From: UBA2779 sp965232165
Lineage (GTDB): Bacteria > Spirochaetota > Spirochaetia > DSM-2461
Assembly: GCA_965232165.1 (NCBI GenBank)
Contig: CBDDOY010000001.1
Location: 1,798,001 to 1,862,000 of the forward strand
Direction of reading: 5' to 3'
Length of the DNA: 64,000 nt
The position numbers and the translations under genes were made by a program. Of the stretch, positions 38,002 to 46,377 are shown piece after piece; within the stretch, counting starts at the first letter, position 1; the number at the start of each line of letters is the position of its first letter. Under the pieces are notes generated by a model. It ran no database searches and was not told where the DNA came from. It saw only the letters and a program-made list of their open reading frames with translations.

Positions 38002-39177
38002 CTAAAAAACTGTTCCATAAATCATCCCGGCCACGGTGGAAAGCGACACCACCAATGCAATGAATGCCGATGTCTTCTTGGTTCCGAGCACACTGCGGAT
38101 AACCAGCATGTTCGGTAACGACAGTGCCGGTCCTGCAAGCAATAGAGCCAAAGCGGGTCCTTTGCCCATACCGGCATTGAGAAGTCCCTCCAGAATGGGA
38201 ACTTCTGTAAGTGTGGCGAAGTACATAAGCGCCCCGGCTGCCGAAGCAAACAAATTGGCTCCAAGTGAGTTTCCGCCGACCATGGAGCTGACCCACTCGT
38301 TTGGAATAACTCCCCGGCCGCCTTCGGGTCCGCCCAGAAGAAAGCCAGCGACGACGACTCCCGCAAAGAGCAGCGGCATAATTTGTTTGGCAAAGGTCCA
38401 ACTCGAATCTGTCCAATCCACGAGTTCGTCCTTTTTGAACCAGCATCGGATAAAGGCAGCAAGTGCCAAAGCAAAAAGCCCGGTCACGATCCATTTCGAT
38501 GAATGAATCAGTGCCCAGATGCCGGCATCTCCTTCTGCTGGTTTTCCCAAATTGGCAAAAACAAGAATGCCAACCATGGCTGCGAAATAGAGTCCGTCTT
38601 GCCAGAGTTTTCTGCTGCCTTGAGCATCCGGCATCACCAAAGCACCGTTTTGTCCAGTGCGAACTTCCTCCTCCTTGCGAAAGATGAAGTGCATGGAAAG
38701 TCCGATAATGACAGAAAACAGGATAGCGCCCACTGCTCGTGCTATCCCGATCTCGGCACCAAGAACTCTGGCTGTTAGGATAATGGCCAGCACATTTATG
38801 GCCGGGCCTGAATAGAGAAAGGCACTGGCCGGTCCAAGACCTGCTCCGCGTTTGTGTATGCCGGCAAAAAGCGGCAGAACCGTACATGAACATACGGCCA
38901 GGATAGTTCCAGACACGGCTGCGACCGGATAGGCGATGATCTTCTTCGCCTGAGGGCCGAGATATTTCATCACGGCCCCTTGGCTGACGAATACGCTGAG
39001 GGCTCCGGCGATGAAAAACGCAGGCACCAGACACAGAAGAACATGCTCCCGTGCATACCATTTTAGAAGTTTGAGACTCTCGCCTACCGCATTCATGAAA
39101 CGGTTATTTCCGACAGGCAAGAACCAGACGGCGGCGAAGACAGCCAACATCAGGAGTAATTTGGTTCGTTCTTTCAT
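38002..39177 (-). CDS. arsP: ArsP-type permease (organoarsenical/metalloid efflux)
   Basis: 391 residues, about ten membrane helices, starting at ATG 39177. The CSCTVLPLFAGIHKRGAGLGPASAFLYSGPAIN segment (the CSC..P and GP.....GPA motifs) and the repeated region LTEVPILEGLLNAGMGKGPALALLLAGPALSLPNM define the permease family of ArsP. Members export trivalent organoarsenicals or related compounds. It lies between an ArsR repressor and a thioredoxin-like protein, which supports a metal or metalloid role. Confidence 0.85.
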   Translation of the reverse strand: MKERTKLLLMLAVFAAVWFLPVGNNRFMNAVGESLKLLKWYAREHVLLCLVPAFFIAGALSVFVSQGAVMKYLGPQAKKIIAYPVAAVSGTILAVCSCTVLPLFAGIHKRGAGLGPASAFLYSGPAINVLAIILTARVLGAEIGIARAVGAILFSVIIGLSMHFIFRKEEEVRTGQNGALVMPDAQGSRKLWQDGLYFAAMVGILVFANLGKPAEGDAGIWALIHSSKWIVTGLFALALAAFIRCWFKKDELVDWTDSSWTFAKQIMPLLFAGVVVAGFLLGGPEGGRGVIPNEWVSSMVGGNSLGANLFASAAGALMYFATLTEVPILEGLLNAGMGKGPALALLLAGPALSLPNMLVIRSVLGTKKTSAFIALVVSLSTVAGMIYGTVF

Positions 39178-39235
39178 CGTTTCAATTCCTCAAAATCGCC
39201 TGTGGATATGGGCATAATGCCAATATCCAAAAGAA

Positions 39236-39526
39236 TCACCTCCGATCTTCAATCACCTGAGCCGCGCATGTGAAGAAATTCAAAACACATGGGGTTAAAA
39301 GGGTGTAGTAGACATTATTCCCCTCACGCCGATCCTCGACAATTCCATGGGAGCGCAGCATGGCCAGATGTTTTGAAACTGTGGACTGGTCAGAACCGAT
39401 CAATTCTGTCAGTTCACCAACGGTGCATTCGCCTGAACTGAGTCTATCAACGATCAGCAATCGTGATTCGTTAGCCAGTGTTTTGAGCACCTTGGCCTGC
39501 TGTTTATATGCCGAACGTTCTTTCAT
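39236..39526 (-). CDS. arsR: ArsR/SmtB-family repressor
   Basis: 96 residues from ATG 39526 (AGGA upstream; the GTG six codons earlier is less likely). Winged helix: VLKTLANESRLLIVDRLSSGECTVGELTELIGSDQSTVSKHLAMLRSHGIVEDRREGNNVYYTL in pieces. Cys in SGECTV and FFTCAAQ could bind metalloid. As2-style sensors release the operator when bound, switching on the permease genes downstream. Confidence 0.88.
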   Translation of the reverse strand: MKERSAYKQQAKVLKTLANESRLLIVDRLSSGECTVGELTELIGSDQSTVSKHLAMLRSHGIVEDRREGNNVYYTLLTPCVLNFFTCAAQVIEDRR

Positions 39527-39549
39527 CAGTTTCCTAATCTCCACTTGTC

Positions 39550-39578
39550 AATATATGGCGAATTGGCCATAAAGTCAA
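39550..39578 (-). promoter_or_regulatory. Promoter and operator of the arsR operon
   Basis: On the minus strand TTGACT (39578-39573), a 17-base spacer, then TATATT (39555-39550), about 24 bases before the arsR ATG. The spacer and -10 edge are covered by the near-palindrome ATGGCGAATTGGCCAT (39555-39570), a fitting site for the ArsR protein. Confidence 0.75.
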
Positions 39579-39613
39579 GCGTTTTTTCTTGTTAGGCTGA
39601 ATCCCTCTTTGGA

Positions 39614-40876
39614 TATTTTACATAGTGCCCAGAAGCTTGGTGTTTGAAATAAACGACCTCTGCCCCCAGTCATTCCTTAGTAGGGAAACGACTTGACAAG
39701 GAGGTGTTTATGACTTTTCCGCACTGCCCCAATCCCGATTGCTCCAATTTTGACGCTCCTTTGGGGGAAAACTGGTATATCCGCTATGGTTTTCATCCTA
39801 CCATGGCCTTCGGCCCAATTCAGCGCTACCGCTGTAAGAATTGCCGCAGGACTTTTTCTAATCAGACTTTTTCCATAGATTACTATGCCAAAAAAACTAT
39901 CGATTATTCCAGAATCTTCGAGCATCTTGTCACGGCTTCAGGGCTTATCGACATAGGCCGGACCCTCGGCATCAGGGCCGAGACCGTTCAGAACCGCTTT
40001 GAACGGCTGGCACGGTGCTGTCTGGCCATTCATTCCGAACTGCTTCCGGCCCTGCCCATGCAGGAAAATATGGCCGCAGACGGGCTGGAATCGTTCTCTT
40101 TTTCCCAGTACTTCCCCCATCACATCAACCTCTTCGCCGGCTCTGCATCCGAGTTCATTTACAGCATGGGCTTTGCCAATCTTAGGCGCAAAGGAAGAAT
40201 GACCCCTGCACAGAAGAAGCAGAGGTTAGAACTGGAAGCCGTTGAAAAGGCCGATCCGAAAGCCGTCGAAAAATCGTTTAGAAGTATAACAGAAGGTCTT
40301 ATTCAACTGCTTGAAGATAAGAAGGTTACCGGAAAGATATTGACGACAGACCTTCACAAATCGTATACACGGGCCTTCGCCAAGATTGAGAATTTCAGGA
40401 AATACTTTCTTCACGAATGTATATCTTCAAGTGAGTTCAGGAATAAAGACAATCCACTATTCCCTGTGAATTACCTTGACCGTCAGATTCGCAAAGATGC
40501 CTGCAATCATGTGCGGCAGACGGTACAGTTTGCCCGGTGTCCCAGTGCGATGATGACGCGCATGGCCGTCTACCGCCACTACCATAACTGCGTGATTGCC
40601 CGGCGGGTTCAGGAAGCCCGAAAAAAAGACATGACAACACACGTGGAAGAGGCCGGAGTTAAGCGAACAGACCTGGACAAAATAATCGGCAAGTATTGGC
40701 TGAAGCGTCCATTCCTGAGCAAGCTCAGACTGGGTGCGGAAGAGGGCAAGACCTGGTTCAGTCAGTGGCGTAATCCAGGGGTGAAGTTTAATCGCTACAG
40801 CCCCCTGTACATCCAGGTTTAGAGGTGAACACAAGGTTCGGGGCATTTAAGATATTTTACATAGTGCCCAGAAGCT
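39614..40876. mobile_element. Transposase unit bracketed by 27-bp direct repeats
   Basis: GATATTTTACATAGTGCCCA plus GAAGCTT occurs at 39614-39640 and again near 40849-40876, bracketing the transposase gene. Within, TGCCCCC and GGGGCA near 39661 and 40840 may be part of inverted ends. Such a long direct repeat is not a normal target duplication, so the repeats may be element ends or a recombination product. Confidence 0.55.
39710..40822 (+). CDS. Transposase with N-terminal zinc ribbon
   Basis: 370 residues from ATG 39710 (AAGGAGG upstream). The N-terminus has CPNPDC and YRCKNCRRTFS, the zinc finger and 'RTFS' pattern of IS1/InsA-like DNA binding. AADGLESFSFSQYFPHHINLF, TTDLHKSYTRAFAKI and a C-terminal helix follow, suggestive of a DDE fold. 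I cannot place it in a named IS family. The frame is intact. Confidence 0.7.
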   Translation: MTFPHCPNPDCSNFDAPLGENWYIRYGFHPTMAFGPIQRYRCKNCRRTFSNQTFSIDYYAKKTIDYSRIFEHLVTASGLIDIGRTLGIRAETVQNRFERLARCCLAIHSELLPALPMQENMAADGLESFSFSQYFPHHINLFAGSASEFIYSMGFANLRRKGRMTPAQKKQRLELEAVEKADPKAVEKSFRSITEGLIQLLEDKKVTGKILTTDLHKSYTRAFAKIENFRKYFLHECISSSEFRNKDNPLFPVNYLDRQIRKDACNHVRQTVQFARCPSAMMTRMAVYRHYHNCVIARRVQEARKKDMTTHVEEAGVKRTDLDKIIGKYWLKRPFLSKLRLGAEEGKTWFSQWRNPGVKFNRYSPLYIQV

Positions 40877-41027
40877 TAGTGGCGAGGTGTAGTCTGGTGA
40901 AAAAACGAGTTACTGGAATGCTCTAAAACCTTCTCTGCCCGGGATTGCGTCAGCTTCAGTTTAATCGGGCTGAATAACTGGAAACTGTAGGGTACCTCTA
41001 AAAAAATATGAAATTCAATTTTCATAA

Positions 41028-41190
41028 GGGCACCTCTAAGAAACAGTTTTAGGAAATTGACGAAGAAATTTTTTGTCGATACAAGGCGGCAAAAGCTCAA
41101 GCGTAGCTTAAGCTACGTGAGCATTTTGACAACGCAGTAGCGGCGGAAAAGTTCGAGTCAAGAACTAAATGGGGTTTTTTAGAGGTGCCC
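41028..41190. repeat. MITE copy 3
   Basis: 163 bp from GGGCACCTCTAAGAAACAG to GGGGTTTTTTAGAGGTGCCC, inverted relative to copies 1 and 2. Flanks ATAA/TTAA. A separate end fragment (GGGTACCTCTAAAAAAA at 40990) lies 38 bp to its left, so two elements or a nested insertion met here. Confidence 0.85.
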
Positions 41191-41214
41191 TTAAGTCAGT
41201 TGTTCTTTCTGCTC

Positions 41215-41700
41215 TCAGACTGAGACCCGACTTTTAGGCCAAACTAATTCGTGGTCTTGAGACAAATACGTCCCGGCATCAACATTGCCGATGCCTTGAT
41301 CAGCAATCCAACAACGGCGGCCATAGATGGATTGCCATAGAGGGTCTTGGAACATCTTGATGCCATTGTGGAATACGGCTGTCCCGGCACCGCGGGTATC
41401 ACCGGCCTGCAGGTTGAGTCCGAGGGGCATATTGATCTGAGCCACCGCTTCAATGCCGATGAAACCGATGAACAGGGTACCCAGGAGAAATGCTGAGATG
41501 GCGTACATGGGAAGGGTTTGACAGCCCAGTTGATGAATAGGATTAGCCGATCAGTTTAAGTTTTTCCGGCCTTGAGCACTTCCGAGAAATCTATCTTAAC
41601 CATGATAGGCTCCATCGTGAAGAACAGGCAGATGGCGATAGGAAATTTCCTTTCTGCGTCATGAACAGGGCCGTGTAGGCGGACCCATCTATGTCATCGC
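41215..41700 (-). pseudogene. Decayed ACR3 arsenite transporter
   Basis: Minus-strand pieces read FFTMEPIMVKIDFSEVLKAGK (41570-41640), then after a frameshift MYAISAFLLGTLFIGFIGIEA and MPLGLNLQAGDTRGAGTAV, with HNGIKMFQDPLWQS. The MVKIDF segment and following helices belong to the ACR3 arsenite-efflux family. Helices after this point are scrambled. Its place beside arsR-arsP suggests a formerly larger arsenic-resistance locus split by the transposase and MITE insertions. Confidence 0.65.
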
Positions 41701-42069
41701 CGCCAATCGGCGGTCAATTCCTTCCGGGGCCGCAGGAGCGAAAGGCATGAACTCTGTTCTGTCCAGCCTCCCGTTCAGCCAGTCGTTGACTGCCGTATTT
41801 GTCGTTTGGCAGAGGATGATTCTATTGCCCGCGGGCCGTACTCCATTCGTCCCTGAGGTGGGCGATTCCCGGGACGAGAAGCTCCGCGATGGTCCTGCCG
41901 ATATCGGGGGGGCACTCGTACTTCAGGCCAATCTCTCTGAGTGCGCCCCTGCTCTCGTGGTCAGAGAAGCTGGGGACAACGAGGACCTTGTCTTGAGGTT
42001 GTACTGCTCGAAACCGCAGCCCCCCCCTCCACGTGCCGCAGTCACTCGCCGTAGATTCTCTCGCCATGT
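41701..42069. other. No supported gene
   Basis: GC-rich sequence begins here. Short frames on both strands (for example a minus-strand VPSFSDHESRGALREIGLKY) may be relics, but none can be assigned. This marks the left edge of the accessory mosaic. Confidence 0.35.
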
Positions 42070-42414
42070 TCATTCTCGTCCCTTTGAACTCGATACGACT
42101 TCGTAGACGCGCACATCGGTTTGAGCGCCCCCGGATTCGACGTGCTCCATGAACCTGCGAGTGGAGGGTCGGTCATCCCAGCGGGGGTCGTTCATGCATG
42201 CAAGGTGATCGGCTTCGGTCTCCCACTGGAGGTACTGGATGAGGCGCTTGCCGTCTGTGCTCTTGTGCAGTGCACCAGACACGAAGCCTTTGTACTCCTT
42301 GAACCGGACAAGACCATCTCGAGCGTGGAATTCCATCTCAGAGATAGTTTCTGCTGGAGCGTCAACGGTAACGATCACGGTGCAGATGCCGGAGGCTTCT
42401 CGGACGACAGTCAT
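42070..42414 (-). CDS. Antibiotic-biosynthesis-monooxygenase-type (ABM) protein
   Basis: 114 residues from ATG 42414. A small ferredoxin-like fold: CTVIVTVDAPAETISEM, then ARDGLVRFKEYKGFVSGALHKSTDGKRLIQYLQWETEADHLACMNDPRW. This is the one-domain pattern of quinol or heme monooxygenases and related small proteins. Substrate unknown. The gene is isolated, with relics on both sides, like a transferred single gene. Confidence 0.75.
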   Translation of the reverse strand: MTVVREASGICTVIVTVDAPAETISEMEFHARDGLVRFKEYKGFVSGALHKSTDGKRLIQYLQWETEADHLACMNDPRWDDRPSTRRFMEHVESGGAQTDVRVYEVVSSSKGRE

Positions 42415-42647
42415 CCTGGGCCCCGTTGTTCGGTCTCACTCGTCATCGGCGCTCAGCCCTTTCACATGATCAACGCCCCGACCGAAAGCGGATTCATGGC
42501 TGGAGCAGGAGATGCCCACCAGCGGCCTGCAGCCGCTCGCCGGCCGCTCAAGGAGGTTAAAACACGAGTCGATGCCCGTTCGACCGACCTCGGTAAAAAA
42601 GGCATCCGGCACGGTCACAGTCCTGCCATCCTAGTCCCCATGCTGAA

Positions 42648-42932
42648 CTAGGCAACCGATGGGGACGGCGGCGCTGCCGCTGAACCACGGACAGAACGGC
42701 TGCTGAGCAACGGATTGATCATGCTGTTCTGAGCGCAAGGGGTCAACAAGAAATACGCCGCGCCATCGTTCGAGCCAGACACCATAACTAGCGAATCGAG
42801 ACCCTCTCTGAGTCCCGCTGGAACGGCCGTGGGCAAGCTGCCGCTCGGCACGGCCCGATACTCGCCAAGAGGACGGACATCCTCCCAATCGCTGCGCACC
42901 TCATTGGCGGTGGTGAGAAAATCGAAATGCAT
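42648..42932 (-). CDS. Hypothetical protein, probably truncated
   Basis: From ATG 42932 the frame reads MHFDFLTTANEVRSDWEDVRPLG, then AVPSGSLPTAVPAGLREGLDSLVMVSG; this resembles an N-terminal fragment of a SUKH- or immunity-like protein but the match is weak. The C-terminal part is low-complexity (SAAAPPSPSVA) and looks out of frame. Codons 42436-42618 downstream are another unassigned relic. Confidence 0.35.
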   Translation of the reverse strand: MHFDFLTTANEVRSDWEDVRPLGEYRAVPSGSLPTAVPAGLREGLDSLVMVSGSNDGAAYFLLTPCAQNSMINPLLSSRSVRGSAAAPPSPSVA

Positions 42933-42949
42933 CCTGCTCCTGCATTCCA

Positions 42950-43513
42950 TCAGTCGAGTCCTTCTGCACATAGCCACATCGTGAAGGATACGTCCTCACC
43001 CTCTATCGCCCGCTCGCTGGTCACATCGAAGCCTGATGCCGCAAGACCGTCGAGAAATGCCCGCCGAGCTTCCGCCCCTCCGGAAACACCGTCGTCTTTG
43101 ACGACGGCGAGCTGGCCGCCAGGCTTGAGCACGCGGCGAATCTCAGCTAACCCGCGTTCTTGGTTCTGCCAGTGGTCGATGGAGTCAAAGGCTAAGACGA
43201 TGTCAGCGGAAGCATCGTCCACCGGCAGCTTCTCGGCAGGGCCTTCTCGGAAATCGATGCGGGCTCCCTCGGGATGCGATGCCGCACGCTCACGGGCAAT
43301 TTCGACCATACGAGGGGTAGGGTCGGTGCCGATGAGGGTGCCATCAGGGACGCGGCAGGCGACGTGACGCAGGGCTGCACCCGTGCCGCAGCCGACATCT
43401 ACGATGACGGCATCCGGCGCGATTTCCATCGCGTCGACAGCGAGGCGGCAGGTCGCGTACTCACCGTAGGTCTTGGCGTACCACTCCGCAGTCTCGGCAT
43501 CCCACTCACCCAT
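42950..43513 (-). CDS. Class I SAM-dependent methyltransferase
   Basis: 187 residues from ATG 43513. Motif I IVDVGCGTGAALRHVA (about residues 35-50), motif II DPTPRMVEIARERA, the acidic loop ADIVLAFDSIDHW and LAEIRRVLKPGGQLAVV are all present, so it binds S-adenosylmethionine. Likely small-molecule target. Complete and isolated in the accessory mosaic. Confidence 0.85.
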   Translation of the reverse strand: MGEWDAETAEWYAKTYGEYATCRLAVDAMEIAPDAVIVDVGCGTGAALRHVACRVPDGTLIGTDPTPRMVEIARERAASHPEGARIDFREGPAEKLPVDDASADIVLAFDSIDHWQNQERGLAEIRRVLKPGGQLAVVKDDGVSGGAEARRAFLDGLAASGFDVTSERAIEGEDVSFTMWLCAEGLD

Positions 43514-43977
43514 GACGATCCTTGTACCTCACAATCCAGGCCAGTCCCGGCTCATCTTGAGAATTGCTCTCGTCTTGCCGTCCGGCTGAACCCCTGCCAC
43601 CCGATTGACGACGATGTCCCGCTCAAACGGCTGGTTTCAACGGCTTTGCCGACATAGAGCGAGTTGGACAGGCCTGTTAACTAAGAGCGATTACTCTCTC
43701 CCCCATCTCCGCCTTAAAGAGCCATTTCAACCCCGAGCAAGGCCCGTACACGAATCGCAAATGCTCTCCGCGGCACTCATCGGAGACCGCTCCGACGGCA
43801 CCAGCAGCCGCACACCCCCCCGATGCGCTGCATTTTGCTCGCGACGGTGTGCGGCACTTTGGAAGCGGCGGCTGTTAAAAGGCATTCCGCCGCCCATACA
43901 GCATGGCTCTGACCCATAATACGGGAATTACTCTCTGGTTTGCAAGTACTGATATTGATTGATGTTGCGAAATGCTA
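43514..43977. other. No supported gene
   Basis: GC-rich stretch without an assignable frame; a GCGGCGGCTG...CGCCGCC inverted pair lies at about 43862-43897. Confidence 0.4.
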
Positions 43978-44175
43978 TCAGGCAGCACGCTGGGCAGGCC
44001 GTCGATTCCCGACCGGGCTGCGATGGCGGGCCTGGACTCCAAAAACGGGATGACGCTGCTCTATCGGCTGGTCTGGTTTACTGCCGCGCATCAGCAGTTC
44101 GCAGAGGCAGCGGGCCAGGATATCGATCACCTCTTCCCGCGGCGACGGTGGGCGGGGCATCGGTGCTTGGGTCAT
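43978..44175 (-). CDS. Small protein with recombinase-linked leader
   Basis: 65 residues from ATG 44175, preceded by AAAAGGTG. The start MTQAPMPRPPSPREEVIDILA and CLCELLMRG resembles small proteins encoded beside serine recombinases in mobile elements; the last third may be out of frame. Divergent from the excisionase-like HTH gene at 44330. Function not known. Confidence 0.4.
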   Translation of the reverse strand: MTQAPMPRPPSPREEVIDILARCLCELLMRGSKPDQPIEQRHPVFGVQARHRSPVGNRRPAQRAA

Positions 44176-44233
44176 TGTTCACCTTTTCGGCCCGGGGGAA
44201 AAGGGCGGAACACACAGGCGTTGTCGGGAAGGC
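44170..44233. repeat. Direct repeat, copy 1 (second copy 45998-46069)
   Basis: CATTGTTCACCTTTTCGGCC with CGGGGGAAAAGG and GGCGTTGTCGGGAAGGC. The other copy at 45998-46069 has the same blocks with a short insertion. On the minus strand both read into AAAAGGTGAACAATG, that is a ribosome site and start codon. The pair brackets the HTH and nucleotidyltransferase genes. Confidence 0.65.
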
Positions 44234-44329
44234 TCGGCATTCTTCGCGGCTCTCCTCCTCTTGTGCGGATTGGTGTCCTTTGGTAACCTCTGGCAATTCG
44301 TATTCCAATTTTGCTCTGGAATATGACCA

Positions 44330-44545
44330 ATGGCCGATGACGAGATACTCACTATCCGTGAGGTCGCCGCCCTGCTGAAGTTCGGAGAGAAGACCGCCTG
44401 CACCATGGCCCATTCCGGGGAGTTCCCCGGCTTCAAGGAGCATGGCCAGTGGAGGTTCCGGCGTAACGGCATCGACGCGTGGATTGAGAAGAACGTTGTG
44501 CGGCCAGTGGCGCAGTGTCCGGAAAAGTCTTTAGGGCACCTCTAA
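44330..44545 (+). CDS. Excisionase-type helix-turn-helix protein, tail replaced by MITE
   Basis: 71 residues from ATG 44330. The winged-helix excisionase pattern is clear: DEILTIREVAALLKFGEKTACTMAHSGEFPGFKEHGQWRFRRNGIDAWIEKN in pieces. Such proteins bind DNA at recombination sites or act as small regulators. The last four codons (LGHL) and the TAA lie inside the MITE at 44534, so the true C-terminus is lost. Confidence 0.8.
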   Translation: MADDEILTIREVAALLKFGEKTACTMAHSGEFPGFKEHGQWRFRRNGIDAWIEKNVVRPVAQCPEKSLGHL

Positions 44546-44693
44546 AAAACAGCTTCAGGAGATTGACGAAGAAATTTTTTGTCGATACAAGGCGGCAAAA
44601 GCGGAGCGTAGCTTAAGCTACGTGAGCATTTTACAACGCAGTAGCGGCGGAAAATTTCGAGTCAAGAACTAAATGGGTTTTTTAGAGGTGCCC
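44534..44693. repeat. MITE copy 4
   Basis: 160 bp with ends GGGCACCTCTAAAAAAC and GGGTTTTTTAGAGGTGCCC and a perfect 4-bp target duplication TTTA (44530-44533, 44694-44697). Inserted in the 3' end of the HTH gene. Confidence 0.92.
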
Positions 44694-44884
44694 TTTAGTC
44701 GATGATGCGGCACAGCGAGCAGGATTTCTGGTGACTCCGTATAGACGATCAGGCTACATGCACTGGCCTCGTTATCAACGGCGCAGTGCTTCCGGCAAAC
44801 ACTGCCGCGAGGAGGGCTGTCTGCCACGGCGGCGACCGGGGATAAGCTCTGGGGGAAGAACCCCCGAAGTCATGGGAAACGCCG

Positions 44885-45748
44885 ATGATGCATAGTCTCG
44901 ATAACTGTCCTGAAGAGGTCCGCGGGAAACTGAACGAATTGACATCCGGTGCAGGGAGTATTCTAGGCGGGAATCTTCGCGGGGTATACCTGCACGGTTC
45001 GCTAGCGATCGGGTGCTTCAACCCGCGCCGAAGCGACCTCGATGTCCTGGCAATCACGCGGGACCGCCCCGGCCGGGCCTCCCGCAGGGCCCTCATGGAA
45101 TTCCTGGTTGGTCTCCCTGGTCCGCCGGGGCCGTTGGAACTCAGCGTTCTTCATACGAACCAGTTCACCCCGTGGTGTTACCCGACCCCGTTCGATTTTC
45201 ATTTCGGGGACGAGTACAGGGACGAGTTCGAGAAGGCGCTCCGGTCTGACGAATGGGAGAATTCGTGGAACGAAAGACCGGATACTGACCTCGCGGCGCA
45301 TTTCAGAATGACTCGGGAGAGGGGAATAGCCCTCACTGGAGAGCCAATCGAAGGCGTGTTCCCGGGCGTTCCATTCGAGGACTGCCGCGATTCGCTGCTC
45401 GCGGATCTCTGGTGGGCGTTTGACAGGCGGCAGGCTTCTCCGGGGTACGGTGTCCTCAACTCCTGCCGGATATGCGCCTTTGTCGAAGCCGAGCATATAT
45501 TCTCGAAGGCTGAAGGGGGGCGGTGGGCCCTCGCCGAGTTCCCTGATCGATATCACGAAGCAGTGAATCTGGCGATGGAAGACTATATCCGCGACGATGC
45601 CGGGGAATTTCCCGAAGCACCTGTCCTTGCGCTTATGGAGTACGTTATCGAGCGATTGGGGGCAAAAAGGGGCCAGGAGGGCGATGTGCGAGATGCCTTC
45701 TCTGAGGAAGGGGCAAGACATAGGGGCACCTCTAAGAAACAGCTTTAG
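44885..45748 (+). CDS. AadA-like aminoglycoside nucleotidyltransferase
   Basis: 287 residues from ATG 44885. The N-terminal nucleotidyltransferase core has GVYLHGSLAIGCFNPRRSDLDVLAI (GS...DxD metal site). A helical C-terminal domain follows (DUF4111-like; FDRRQASPGYGVLNSCRICAF), as in streptomycin/spectinomycin adenylyltransferases. The final residues GTSKKQL and the stop come from the MITE at 45724, so the native end is lost. Resistance spectrum cannot be predicted. Isolated orientation and GC suggest acquisition. Confidence 0.78.
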   Translation: MMHSLDNCPEEVRGKLNELTSGAGSILGGNLRGVYLHGSLAIGCFNPRRSDLDVLAITRDRPGRASRRALMEFLVGLPGPPGPLELSVLHTNQFTPWCYPTPFDFHFGDEYRDEFEKALRSDEWENSWNERPDTDLAAHFRMTRERGIALTGEPIEGVFPGVPFEDCRDSLLADLWWAFDRRQASPGYGVLNSCRICAFVEAEHIFSKAEGGRWALAEFPDRYHEAVNLAMEDYIRDDAGEFPEAPVLALMEYVIERLGAKRGQEGDVRDAFSEEGARHRGTSKKQL

Positions 45749-45886
45749 GAAATTGACGAAGAAATTTTTTGTCGATACAAGGCGGCAAAAGCTCAAGCGT
45801 AGCTTAAGCTACGTGAGCATTTTGACAACGCAGTAGCGGCGGAAAAATTCGAGTCAAGAACTAAATGGGGTTTTTTAGAGGTGCCC
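45724..45886. repeat. MITE copy 5
   Basis: 163 bp, ends as in copy 3, with a perfect 4-bp target duplication ATAG (45720-45723, 45887-45890). It truncates the nucleotidyltransferase gene and gives it the tail GTSKKQL. Confidence 0.93.
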
Positions 45887-46377
45887 ATAGGTAACACTCA
45901 GGTCTTTCCGAAATACGTCGAGGTGATGGATTTGTGCGGTGTGGATCGCGTTGTGCCCCTGGAGCGGCACGACGTGTTAGGGCGACTACGTATCTTTGAT
46001 CATTGTTCACCTTTTCGCCCCGGGGGAAAGGCGGGCCACGATGATCACACCGCCGTTGTCGGGCGAGGCAAGATGGTTTTGAAAGGAGACTGCTATTTGC
46101 CGTCGAGCTTCTTGGCAATGTCCCTGACAATCTTAGCGAAGCGGTCGACCAGTTTTCTGGGGAGCAGAAGGACAACTGACCACGTTTGGCAGCGGCGAGC
46201 GTCAATTGGCTAAGCTCAGGCTCGACAGTTAAGACGGAGCCGTTCGCAGTCGATGACATCAAGACCCTCCACCTCCTCAAGGATTGCCGGAGTGCATAAA
46301 CCTCTTGTCACCCAATCGCTTGCAGCTGAGCCCCAGAAGCAAATCGCCCGGAGACGCTCTCGAAAACCTGACAGTAA
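45887..46377. other. No supported gene; second copy of the 44170 direct repeat
   Basis: 45998-46069 repeats the block seen at 44170-44233. The remainder shows only broken frames, possibly the 5' part of the serine recombinase remnant. Confidence 0.4.

Noticed and set aside
37970..39061. 363-residue minus-strand frame within arsP
   Set aside because: Shadow of the ArsP gene in another frame; composition rich in Ser/Arg/Cys and no motifs.
42436..42618. 60-residue minus-strand ORF as a reductase fragment
   Set aside because: No motif clear enough to name; left as an unassigned relic.
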